Shown: positions 1 to 7,153 of the stretch, in pieces
Layout of the letters: each line of letters begins with the position of its first letter
Numbering within the stretch: position 1 is the first letter of the stretch
Program-made: the position numbers and the translations under genes
Notes under the pieces: model-generated
The model's input: only the letters and a program-made list of their open reading frames with translations
Databases searched by the model: none
Told to the model about the DNA's origin: nothing
DNA from: Fimbriimonas planktonicus
Lineage (GTDB): Bacteria; Armatimonadota; Fimbriimonadia; Fimbriimonadales; Fimbriimonadaceae
Length of the DNA: 64,000 bases
Direction: 5' to 3'
NCBI GenBank assembly: GCA_965234685.1
Contig: OZ248539.1
Span: 434,001 to 498,000, forward strand

Positions 1-1
1 T

Positions 2-421
2 TCTGAGCTGCAAGCGTTTCTGGCCAAGCTCGGTGAACCCGAAAACAAATGGCCGCTTAGCGAACCTCCGGCCCGGCCGATGGGGAATGCCTCCGTTTTC
101 CTGAACTTGCACGCGCTCGATACGACCGGAATCGCGCGCATAGAGGCCGAAGCGAGGACCCGAACACGGGTCGCGATGATCACTTTGCTAGCCCGTGAGC
201 ACGCTTGGCAGCACGGGACTTACCCGGCCGGGCTTAAAGACTTTTTGCCGGAAACCGCAACCATCGATCCGTTGACCAATCAGCCGTACAAGTACACGAT
301 TACGAACGGCGCGGTTGTTGTCAAAACCGCCGCCCACCCGGTCCTCGGCGAAATCTCCCTGCGCCGGCCGCCTCAGACGGATGCGAACTCAGCAAATGGT
401 GGCCGGGTGATTTTGCCGTAG
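2..421 (+). CDS. C-terminal part of an uncharacterised protein, cut by the left edge
   Basis: The reading frame is open from base 2 to the TAA/TAG region at 421, so only the last 139 residues are visible and the start lies outside the window. The segment ARIEAEARTR, followed by a helical stretch, then TYPAGLKDFLPE and a DPLTNQPYKY motif, resembles the C-terminal tail seen in many secreted or membrane proteins of Planctomycetota and Armatimonadota. In those, a pilin-like helix is followed by a 'D-P-x-T-x-Q-P' turn. No catalytic motif is visible. The product is unassigned; the family resemblance is recollection, not a search result. Confidence 0.6.
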   Translation, partial: SELQAFLAKLGEPENKWPLSEPPARPMGNASVFLNLHALDTTGIARIEAEARTRTRVAMITLLAREHAWQHGTYPAGLKDFLPETATIDPLTNQPYKYTITNGAVVVKTAAHPVLGEISLRRPPQTDANSANGGRVILP

Positions 422-516
422 GGTGGGTCGTCTACCGGGATTTGAAATAAACGAGATTTAGTTGCTTGGGCAATGGATCTTTTCCAATGTTCAGTCTTGT
501 CGCCAGACCAGAAGGG

Positions 517-945
517 TTACAGGATCAGCAAGTTGGAATTTTCAGCGCCTCGGACGCAGGCCAAGGAAATCGATCGATCAAGGGCTACAAGCTTTCCGCA
601 ATTCTTTGTGGCCAGCGCAAGCAAGTATGCGTCTGTTATTTGCTTAGAGCCATGAAGCTTTTCGTAGTCGAAAATGGAGCCGTCCAGCAAGCTGATGTCA
701 TCGTCCCAGAACACGTGCTGATCGGACTCGCTTGCGCTTCTTAGGAGCTGCGTTGCACGCCCGATGCTAACGCGACCGGGATACGCTGCTTGCGAAATGA
801 TGCGCACGAAGCCATTCTGAGTCAGCGGGCATGAAGCCCAGCGTGCGTTGTCTTGACTAAGCAACCATTCCTTCGCACGATCATGGTGAACGTGGGAGGC
901 GTCGAGGAGGGCAAGGAGAACATTAATGTCGAGGAGCGATATCAA
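517..945 (-). CDS. vapC: VapC-like PIN-domain ribonuclease toxin
   Basis: A 142-residue PIN domain, the usual size for VapC toxins, which are Mg-dependent ribonucleases acting on tRNA or rRNA. Acidic active-site candidates are Asp6 (LLDINVLLALL), Asp105 (ITDAYLLAL) and Asp123 (VALD). The segment CPLTQNGFVRI matches the second conserved block of the family. Its ATG overlaps the stop of the antitoxin gene by 4 bases (ATGA), so translation is probably coupled with antitoxin made first. The target RNA cannot be read from sequence. The adjacent antitoxin makes the toxin-antitoxin call strong. Confidence 0.85.
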   Translation of the reverse strand: MISLLDINVLLALLDASHVHHDRAKEWLLSQDNARWASCPLTQNGFVRIISQAAYPGRVSIGRATQLLRSASESDQHVFWDDDISLLDGSIFDYEKLHGSKQITDAYLLALATKNCGKLVALDRSISLACVRGAENSNLLIL

Positions 946-1181
946 ACGCCTTCTTCCTCGCGCAACTGATTGATTAGCTCGGAAGTCACGATTGTCCCGC
1001 GCTTGGGCAGCGGGCGGAAGCCCATGAATTCCTCTGCAATGTCCGTTGGCAATTGTGACGAGCCTTGTAGACCTTGGCGGGCAAGTTCTGAGATCACCTG
1101 TCCTGCGGTTTTATTGCTCTTCTTACCCAGCTCCTTTGCCGCCAGAAGAACGTCATCTGCTATATCGAGAGTGGTGCGCAT
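942..1181 (-). CDS. vapB: VapB-like antitoxin
   Basis: A 79-residue protein opening with MRTTLDIADDVLLAAKELG, the N-terminal ribbon-helix-helix-like pattern of VapB antitoxins that bind DNA and neutralise their PIN partner. The remainder is charged and probably wraps the toxin. It lies directly upstream of vapC with a 4-base overlap. A TATCAT hexamer sits 7 bases before the ATG, suggesting a leaderless mRNA from a promoter that the VapBC complex would be expected to autorepress. That last point is family knowledge, not visible here. Confidence 0.8.
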   Translation of the reverse strand: MRTTLDIADDVLLAAKELGKKSNKTAGQVISELARQGLQGSSQLPTDIAEEFMGFRPLPKRGTIVTSELINQLREEEGV

Positions 1182-1188
1182 GCATCTG

Positions 1189-1194
1189 ATGATA
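1189..1194 (-). promoter_or_regulatory. Probable -10 element of vapBC (leaderless type)
   Basis: On the minus strand this reads TATCAT, 7 bases before the vapB ATG. It fits the TAnnnT-N5-8-start pattern repeated across the window. No convincing -35 box is present. Confidence 0.5.
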
Positions 1195-1228
1195 CAGCAT
1201 CAAGTCCCGCTTCCAACAAGTATTTAGA

Positions 1229-2653
1229 CTATTCGGGACTGTTGGCTCGGCGCTTCGCCGCAGACGCCAGCAGCGCCACCGCCTTCTCCTTTTGCGTCGC
1301 GTGATCGACGATCGGGCGTGGGTAGTTCTCGCCCAGCTCGACACCAGCCGCAGACAGATCAAACAATGGAGCCGTCGCTGGGGCGTGGATGTACTTGGCG
1401 GGCAACTGTTTGAGTTCGGGAATCCATCCGCGAATGAACATCCCATCCGCATCAAACCGTTCGCTCTGCAAAGCCGGATTGAAGATTCGGAAGTACGGCT
1501 GGGCGTCGGCGCCGGTGCTGGCGGCCCATTGCCAGCCGCCGTTGTTGGAGGCGAGTTCGAAATCGAGCAGCTTTTCGGCAAAGTACGACTCGCCCAGCTT
1601 CCAATCAATCAGCAAGTCTTTGGTGAGGAACGAGGCGACGATCATGCGGAGGCGGTTGTGCATCCAGCCGGTGGCGTTGAGGCAGCGCATGGCGGCGTCG
1701 ACGATCGGATAGCCGGTTTGCCCCTGGCACCAAGCCTCGAAATGCTCCGGCTTTCCGGGCCAAACGAGCCCATCGAACTGAGGCTGGAACGTGCCTTTCA
1801 CCACGTGCGGATTGTTCCAAAGCAGGTCCTGATAGAACTCCCGCCAAATCAGTTCGTTCAGCCACTTCTCGCCTTCGTCGCCAACTTCGTAAGCACGACG
1901 CACCATCTCGCGAACACTGACGGTGCCGAATCGCAGGTGGACGCTCATGCCGCTGGTGCCGGGTTTGCTGGGGAAGTTTCGGGATTCTTCGTACTCGCGA
2001 ATCTTCAGCTGGAACTCGTTCAGTCGGCTTAGCGCGCCGCTTTGCCCAGGCTCCAACCAAAGCTCGGTTTCCGAGAAGCCAAGATTCGTCAGGCTCCAGG
2101 TCGGCACCCGGCGGGGATCCAGTTTCAGTAGCTTGCTGAGGTCCGGCGTGAGCATCGGGGCTTCACGGCGGACGTCGGTCAGCTTCTTCCACGCGCGGCT
2201 GAAGGGGGTGAAGACTCTAAACGGGGTGCCACTTTGCGAAAGCACCACGCCAGGCTCGTGGATCACGGTGTCTTGAACGGTGCGGAATCGGTCGCCGAGA
2301 GCCTTCTTCACCGCGACGTCCCGCGATCGGGCGTAAGGTTCATAGTCCCGCGCGGTGACCACGAGGTCGGCGGCAAACTCCTCGACCAGCTCGGGTATCA
2401 GCACCATCGGATCGCCGTGCCTAACCCACAGCGCGGCGTCGTGCTCGCGCAAAACCTCGTCGACTTGCTGCAGAGATTTGTGAATGAAGGTGACGCGGCG
2501 GTCGTTGCGCGGAAGCGAAGCCAGGATGTTCGAATCGAAGATGAACACGACTTGAACCTCTTCGGCATGTTCGCAGGCGTAGTGCAAGGCCGCGTGGTCC
2601 GAGGTGCGGAGGTCGCGACGAATCCAACACAAAGCACGCTTCACCCGGGACAT
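1229..2653 (-). CDS. phrB: Deoxyribodipyrimidine photo-lyase
   Basis: A 474-residue protein of the cryptochrome/photolyase family, which repairs cyclobutane pyrimidine dimers using light energy captured by FAD and an antenna pigment. It opens with WIRRDLRTSDHAAL, the start of the Rossmann-like antenna domain. The C-terminal FAD-binding domain carries GWMHNRLRMIVASF and the hallmark NNGGWQWAASTGADAQPYFR. Length is normal for class I CPD photolyases. The ATG is preceded by AAGGGA and by TATTCC, so either a Shine-Dalgarno or a leaderless start is possible. It is 17 bases downstream of the reductase gene on the same strand, so the two may be cotranscribed. Confidence 0.95.
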   Translation of the reverse strand: MSRVKRALCWIRRDLRTSDHAALHYACEHAEEVQVVFIFDSNILASLPRNDRRVTFIHKSLQQVDEVLREHDAALWVRHGDPMVLIPELVEEFAADLVVTARDYEPYARSRDVAVKKALGDRFRTVQDTVIHEPGVVLSQSGTPFRVFTPFSRAWKKLTDVRREAPMLTPDLSKLLKLDPRRVPTWSLTNLGFSETELWLEPGQSGALSRLNEFQLKIREYEESRNFPSKPGTSGMSVHLRFGTVSVREMVRRAYEVGDEGEKWLNELIWREFYQDLLWNNPHVVKGTFQPQFDGLVWPGKPEHFEAWCQGQTGYPIVDAAMRCLNATGWMHNRLRMIVASFLTKDLLIDWKLGESYFAEKLLDFELASNNGGWQWAASTGADAQPYFRIFNPALQSERFDADGMFIRGWIPELKQLPAKYIHAPATAPLFDLSAAGVELGENYPRPIVDHATQKEKAVALLASAAKRRANSPE

Positions 2654-2670
2654 TCCCTTGGAATACGTGC

Positions 2671-3270
2671 CTAGCTCGAGGGTCGTCGCCGATAGCGGAG
2701 GAAAAGCTCGTCCTCAACTTGGTGGGTCTCGATCAAGCCGAACTTCTGGATTTCCGCGCGGGCGAGTGGTTCGCCATCGGCAATGGTCGGAACGTCGCGT
2801 CCGAGTTTGATCTTCGGCGCGAGGGTCAAGAAGATTTCGTCGACCAATCCGGCGCGGAAGAACTGGGCATTGATCTCACTTCCGCCCAGGACGAGCAAGT
2901 TGCGCGTTCCGCCCTCGAACAAAGAGCAGAGTAGCGCGTCGAAATCCACATAATCTTCTCCAAATGACAACTTTTGAATAGGCGGTGGATAATCCACGGT
3001 GGCGCTCTTCGGCACGACCACGATTGGCGTTCCGTTGCTCAAGTAGCCCGAATCAAAGGGGACGTTGCCGGACTTCGACACGACGATGCGAGTGTCGGAG
3101 TTCGGATTCCAACTCCGCTGCGCCGCCCGCAAGGTTTCTGCGCCAAGCAACACCGCATCGGCGGCCGCCTCAATGCGCTTCATCAGCACCTTGTCGGTCT
3201 TCGATCCAAGGTCGTGAACGCTCTCGTTCCGTTCGCCGGTGATGATCTTGCCATCAAGGGTACTGACCAT
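2671..3270 (-). CDS. RibD C-terminal / dihydrofolate reductase-like pyrimidine reductase
   Basis: The fold is that of the reductase half of RibD, which reduces a pyrimidine intermediate of riboflavin synthesis with NADPH. Visible are MVSTLDGKI at the N-terminus, DAVLLGAETLRA, and LLVLGGSEINAQFF, the nucleotide-binding glycine block. There is no deaminase domain, so it is a stand-alone reductase; many such proteins have other or unknown substrates. The first in-frame ATG is at 3270, but the frame is open upstream and encodes GRPYVFINM, the normal beginning of this family. No ATG, GTG or TTG exists there. A GGAG seven bases before an ATC at 3336 suggests a non-canonical start giving 221 residues. 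Confidence 0.8.
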   Translation of the reverse strand: MVSTLDGKIITGERNESVHDLGSKTDKVLMKRIEAAADAVLLGAETLRAAQRSWNPNSDTRIVVSKSGNVPFDSGYLSNGTPIVVVPKSATVDYPPPIQKLSFGEDYVDFDALLCSLFEGGTRNLLVLGGSEINAQFFRAGLVDEIFLTLAPKIKLGRDVPTIADGEPLARAEIQKFGLIETHQVEDELFLRYRRRPSS

Positions 3271-3338
3271 GTTGATGAAAACATAGGGTCGGCCGGCGGG
3301 GGCAGGGGGGAACGAGAGCGATTCGTAGATGTGGATGT

Positions 3339-3944
3339 TTAGGCTCCGGCAAGGGCAGCGACGATTGCCTTGCGCAAAACAACCGTCGGTTGTTCGGCAT
3401 AGCGTTCCTCACCGATCCAATAGGTTGGTACGTTGAAAATGCCATTCGCGTAGGCGGGATCATCGAAGCCGACGAGGTTTTCGAAGTAGCGTCGCTCTTC
3501 GATGGACTTTTGCAGTTCGGAAACGTCGCCGAGGATTGGCGAGGCAACCTGCAGAATCACATCCAACTCGGCGATGTTTTCTGCGCGGAGCCAGAACGCT
3601 TCGTACAGCGCCGCGTTGAGTTCTTCGGCCTTTCCGATGGTTTTGGCAAACTCCACGGCAAGGTGGGCCTTCGTGGTCCGGATGCGCTTTGGTCGTTCCA
3701 TCTGGGGAATTTCCATTTCTTCGAGATGCAGAAGGAACTCAAGTCGGGATGGAGTTTTGGGCTTGTTAGGAATCTCGGGTGTCGGCGCGCTCGGTTCGGG
3801 GAACTCCAGCACTTCTGGCCAGAGCTCATAGCCAATCCAGTCGAACTCGACATCGAATTCGGCTTTCAGCTTGCGCGTCTGGATGAACGCGACCCAGCAC
3901 CAAGGACAAACGAAATCGTGAGCGACCGGTATGGTTAGAGGCAT
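3339..3944 (-). CDS. DsbA-family (FrnE-like) thioredoxin-fold oxidoreductase
   Basis: A protein of 201 residues from the ATG at 3944, opening with MPLTIPVAHDFVCPWCW. The CPWC motif (Cys13, Cys16) and the late cis-proline region VPTYWIG are typical of the FrnE/HCCA-isomerase branch of DsbA proteins, which act in the cytoplasm since no signal peptide is present. A longer frame runs to 4073, but it would extend across the divergent lipoprotein gene and adds nothing family-like. The start shares the CATG at 3942-3945 with the start of the divergent gene. The substrate is unknown. Confidence 0.85.
   Translation of the reverse strand: MPLTIPVAHDFVCPWCWVAFIQTRKLKAEFDVEFDWIGYELWPEVLEFPEPSAPTPEIPNKPKTPSRLEFLLHLEEMEIPQMERPKRIRTTKAHLAVEFAKTIGKAEELNAALYEAFWLRAENIAELDVILQVASPILGDVSELQKSIEERRYFENLVGFDDPAYANGIFNVPTYWIGEERYAEQPTVVLRKAIVAALAGA
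3930..3935 (+). promoter_or_regulatory. Probable -10 element of the small lipoprotein gene
   Basis: TATGGT lies 7 bases before the ATG at 3943 and inside the first codons of the divergent DsbA-like gene. It supports 3943 rather than 3931 as the lipoprotein start. Confidence 0.45.
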
Positions 3945-4335
3945 GAATCGATTCTGGCGCATGGGGCTTGCTGGAATCGTCGCAGGCCTAGGATTGTTTG
4001 GCTGCACCGGCCAAACGACTACGGGTGCATGGTACGGGCCGCTTCCGTTGAAAGATGCGAAGGAATGCCGCATTCGGATTTTTGAGAACCGAACGTTCGA
4101 TTTCAGTTGTCAGCAAGATCGCTGGCTTGGGGCAGGCAAGGTGGAGCTCTCGGATAAATCGCTCAAATTCAAATGTCATGCGATTGCCGAAAGCGGCAAA
4201 GTGAGAAAAACGGACTTGCCAGAGTTTGAGATCAAGTTCGTTGGTCATGGGAATGAACTCACACTTGAATTCCCAGATGGTAGCAATCACAAGTGGGTCC
4301 GCAAGTATCAGCCGCCGCCGCGACCTAACTTTTAA
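3943..4335 (+). CDS. Small predicted lipoprotein of unknown function
   Basis: A 130-residue protein with a lipoprotein signal: Met-Asn-Arg-Phe-Trp-Arg, a hydrophobic stretch, then GLFGC with the lipidated cysteine at residue 21. The mature part is rich in beta-type sequence (RIRIFENRTFDFS, GAGKVELSDKSLKFKC, ELTLEFPDGSNHKWVRKY), a pattern of small beta-sandwich or barrel domains that compare an expected response with a threshold. No family recognised. The gene lies divergently from the DsbA-like gene and 39 bases before the first NHL lipoprotein gene, on the same strand. Confidence 0.75.
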   Translation: MNRFWRMGLAGIVAGLGLFGCTGQTTTGAWYGPLPLKDAKECRIRIFENRTFDFSCQQDRWLGAGKVELSDKSLKFKCHAIAESGKVRKTDLPEFEIKFVGHGNELTLEFPDGSNHKWVRKYQPPPRPNF

Positions 4336-4338
4336 ACC

Positions 4339-4368
4339 GTACAGCTGACTTGGGAAAACCGATAAGCT
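4339..4368 (+). promoter_or_regulatory. Promoter region of NHL lipoprotein copy 1
   Basis: TAAGCT at 4363-4368 stands 6 bases before the ATG at 4375, a leaderless-type -10. Upstream, GTACAGCTGACT at 4339-4350 closely matches GTACAACTGATT at 7119-7130 before copy 2, at nearly the same distance, so it may be a shared control element. Confidence 0.5.
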
Positions 4369-4374
4369 AGCACG

Positions 4375-7044
4375 ATGCGTTATAAGTTTCGCGCTGTTGG
4401 CCTGATTGGGCTCGTGGCATTGTTTGGCTGTGGTGGTTCGGGTGGCGGCGGCAGTGCCAGTCCCGTTGATCCGATTGCTCCGACCGAGAAGGGGACGGCG
4501 AAGTTCAACGTTGATGTTGCAACGGGCAAAGTTGCGATCACCCCGCTGGAGACCGGCTCGACGAAGTCGGCAGTTCTCGGTGGATCGGCAGTTACCTTCG
4601 AAACGACAACGCTGATTGCCGAAGGCGGCGAAGTTGGCCGTCGGGCAGTTCGGGTTCGGCTGAAAAACAATCTGCAAGAGGCGATTGGAGTAGGTCGGCC
4701 TATTCGGCTTCACTTCGGAGTTTTCGGGCCAACCACGAGCTATGCAACCGATTTGCGTTCCAACACAAGCGTGAGCTCACCGATTCACGATCCTGCCGGC
4801 GGTTTTCAAGATGGCCCAGCCGGTTCCGCCCTCATCTCAAACCCCAATGCAATTGCGGTTGGTAAGGACGGATCCATTTACTTTAATGGAACTGATAACC
4901 GGATCCGAAAGTTGACGGACGGTTATGTATCTACGGTCGCGCAGAACGTTCCAGCGACCGGTCTTGCCTATCTAACGGACGCCTTGACTGGACGAGAATG
5001 GCTTGTCGCAGCTTGCCCTACGCTGCATAGCATCAAGCTTATTCCGGTAGCCAGCGGAAGTGTCACTACTTGGGCCGGGGCAGACAATGCGGCTGGAAAT
5101 GTGAATGGCGCGGCTACAACCGCCCGATTCAACACGCCGTCCGGAGTTGGGATTGATCCGAGCCAGAGCCAAGTACTCGTTGCCGATACGGCGAACGGAG
5201 CCATCCGCGCCATTCCATTCAGCTTTGTTGGGGGCAACTTGGTTGCCGGTTCTGTGAGTTCTCGTTACTCCGGTCTCACGGGGCCAAAGAGCGTCACGGT
5301 TTCCGAAAACCGGAGCGTGGCCGTCGCAGAAACTTCGGCAAATCGAATTCGAATTTACAACGCTGGTTCCAGCCGTGAAGCGATTTTCGGCGGCACTTCA
5401 GGAAACGTTAATGGTGACGGCAATCTTGCTCGTTTCAGTCTGCCAAATGCCATCACGGCTCTGGGCAACACATTCTATGTCGTTGATTCTGGCAACTATC
5501 AAGTGCGTCGAATTGTCGTCAAAGAAGGTGCCGCACCTTTGCTCGCGGCGAACTGGGCAGTTAGTGTCGTAGCCGGGACGGGTGCTGCTGGTTTTGGCGA
5601 TGGATCCGGGCTCGTCGCGAACTTTGGAAATCCTTTGGGCATCGTTCCGGATAGTCAGGGGCGCTTAGTCGTGGCCGACCATGGAGCCAATGCCATTCGA
5701 AGGGTTGTGTCTGAAGGTTCATTTGACTTTGGGACCCCGACGGGGTCGTCGGTTGGGCAAGCCAACCTCACAAATCCGACCGGATTTGTGGACCTGGACG
5801 GCCTGCAGCGACCGTACATCGATCTTGCTGGTCGGGTGGAGCCCGGACAAACCGTGGAAGCGGGCAAGTGGATTTTCTCGATTCCAGAAGGACTGTCATC
5901 CTTCAACTTTGCCGTTACGGTAGAAGCAAGCCCAGAAAACTACGCGGGGCTTGAAGCTGTGCTGAATCCAGGCGGCGGGCCAGGGTCTTCCAACGTTGTA
6001 GCGCAGTACCTTTCGAACTTTGGAATTGTTGGCGCCGTTGATGGCAGGGTGGAGAGCGCCGCGTTCGATACGACCTGGGGGCAAACTTCGGTCGATGCAA
6101 ACGGAAATCGATTTACGGCCGATGGGTACATGTACACGGTCCGCCGCATTTCGCGTGACGGCCGCGTATCCCTTGTGGCAGGCAAGCTGTTTGCGAGCGG
6201 CTCCACAAACGGCAGCGGTGCGGTGGCAAGATTCATAGGCATCAGTGGCATCCAGGTGAATCCTGAAGGGACGGAGGTGATCGTTGTCGAAGACGGTGCC
6301 CAAACGGTGAGGAGGATCGCTTTAAGCAATCCAGCGGCTGATCCGACGGTTGCCGAGAATTGGCAGGTTTCCACAATCGCTGGACAATATGGCATTGTCG
6401 GAAGCCAAAACGGAAGCGGAGATGTTGCGCGATTCAGCTCACCGATTAGCGTTGCGGGCCCTTCCAATAACCAACTTTACGTGGTTGAGTTTGGAGGTCA
6501 TCGACTTCGATCGGTTCGCTATACTGGCGGTCCGCGCGATCAGGGATCGTCTTGGACTGTGGGCGTTGCTGCGGGTTCCTCGATCAGCGAAGCTGGCTTC
6601 GTGGATAGCGACGGTACATCCGCACGGTTCAATAATCCGATTGCGGTTAGCTATTCACCAAGCGGAACTTTATACATTGCGGATCGAAGCAACTCTAGGA
6701 TTCGTGCCTTCAATCCGGGAACCGGGGCCGTGACAACCGTGGCAGGTGACGGCACGTTTGGCGCCGATGATAACACCAATGCCCTCAGTGCACGACTTGG
6801 TTCCGTTAACGGCATCGCGGCAGATGCTTCGGGGGCGGTCTACTTTACCGATGGTGCTCGAATCCGGCGCCTTTATGACGGCGCGGTAAAGACGGTTGCA
6901 GGAGGAGGCGATAGCTCCGGGAGAACCGGGGATAAAGTGAACTTCGGCAGTACGATCTTTGGCTTGGCACTTGATCCCACGGGTGATCTGTACTTCACAT
7001 CGAACGGTCGTCTGGTGCGGTTGACTCGCAAACTCGGCCGGTAG
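4375..7044 (+). CDS. NHL-repeat lipoprotein, array copy 1
   Basis: An 889-residue lipoprotein: signal peptide ending LFGC (Cys19), then a flexible Gly/Ser tether. Next comes a beta-rich domain at about residues 35-125 with EGGEVGRRAVRVRLKNNL. Two blocks of NHL-type beta-propeller repeats follow (about 130-455 and 560-885), each unit of the form DG-x(n)-ARF-x-xP-x-GI ... LYVAD-x-x-N-x-x-IR. Between them is a domain with PYIDLAGRVEPGQTVEAG and NFAVTVEAS. The end is LVRLTRKLGR. NHL propellers bind proteins, RNA or sugars; a surface-binding role is inference. It is the first of four tandem relatives, and its end is followed by a strong hairpin. Confidence 0.85.
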   Translation: MRYKFRAVGLIGLVALFGCGGSGGGGSASPVDPIAPTEKGTAKFNVDVATGKVAITPLETGSTKSAVLGGSAVTFETTTLIAEGGEVGRRAVRVRLKNNLQEAIGVGRPIRLHFGVFGPTTSYATDLRSNTSVSSPIHDPAGGFQDGPAGSALISNPNAIAVGKDGSIYFNGTDNRIRKLTDGYVSTVAQNVPATGLAYLTDALTGREWLVAACPTLHSIKLIPVASGSVTTWAGADNAAGNVNGAATTARFNTPSGVGIDPSQSQVLVADTANGAIRAIPFSFVGGNLVAGSVSSRYSGLTGPKSVTVSENRSVAVAETSANRIRIYNAGSSREAIFGGTSGNVNGDGNLARFSLPNAITALGNTFYVVDSGNYQVRRIVVKEGAAPLLAANWAVSVVAGTGAAGFGDGSGLVANFGNPLGIVPDSQGRLVVADHGANAIRRVVSEGSFDFGTPTGSSVGQANLTNPTGFVDLDGLQRPYIDLAGRVEPGQTVEAGKWIFSIPEGLSSFNFAVTVEASPENYAGLEAVLNPGGGPGSSNVVAQYLSNFGIVGAVDGRVESAAFDTTWGQTSVDANGNRFTADGYMYTVRRISRDGRVSLVAGKLFASGSTNGSGAVARFIGISGIQVNPEGTEVIVVEDGAQTVRRIALSNPAADPTVAENWQVSTIAGQYGIVGSQNGSGDVARFSSPISVAGPSNNQLYVVEFGGHRLRSVRYTGGPRDQGSSWTVGVAAGSSISEAGFVDSDGTSARFNNPIAVSYSPSGTLYIADRSNSRIRAFNPGTGAVTTVAGDGTFGADDNTNALSARLGSVNGIAADASGAVYFTDGARIRRLYDGAVKTVAGGGDSSGRTGDKVNFGSTIFGLALDPTGDLYFTSNGRLVRLTRKLGR

Positions 7045-7052
7045 CGATCAAC

Positions 7053-7085
7053 GCCGCTTGCCCGGTCTATCCCGGGCCAAGCGGC
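7053..7085 (+). terminator. Hairpin after NHL lipoprotein copy 1
   Basis: GCCGCTTGCCCGG (7053-7065) pairs with CCGGGCCAAGCGGC (7072-7085) with one bulged C and a short loop. It lies 8 bases past the stop codon. No T-run follows, so termination may be imperfect or factor-assisted. Confidence 0.6.
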
Positions 7086-7118
7086 AGTGGTTAGTGTTGT
7101 CTGCCTTGGATTCAATCT

Positions 7119-7147
7119 GTACAACTGATTCTGCTAACCGCTATGCT
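7119..7147 (+). promoter_or_regulatory. Promoter region of NHL lipoprotein copy 2
   Basis: TATGCT at 7142-7147 lies 6 bases before the ATG at 7154. The upstream box GTACAACTGATT (7119-7130) matches that of copy 1 at 10 of 12 positions. Confidence 0.5.
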
Positions 7148-7153
7148 TGCAGA

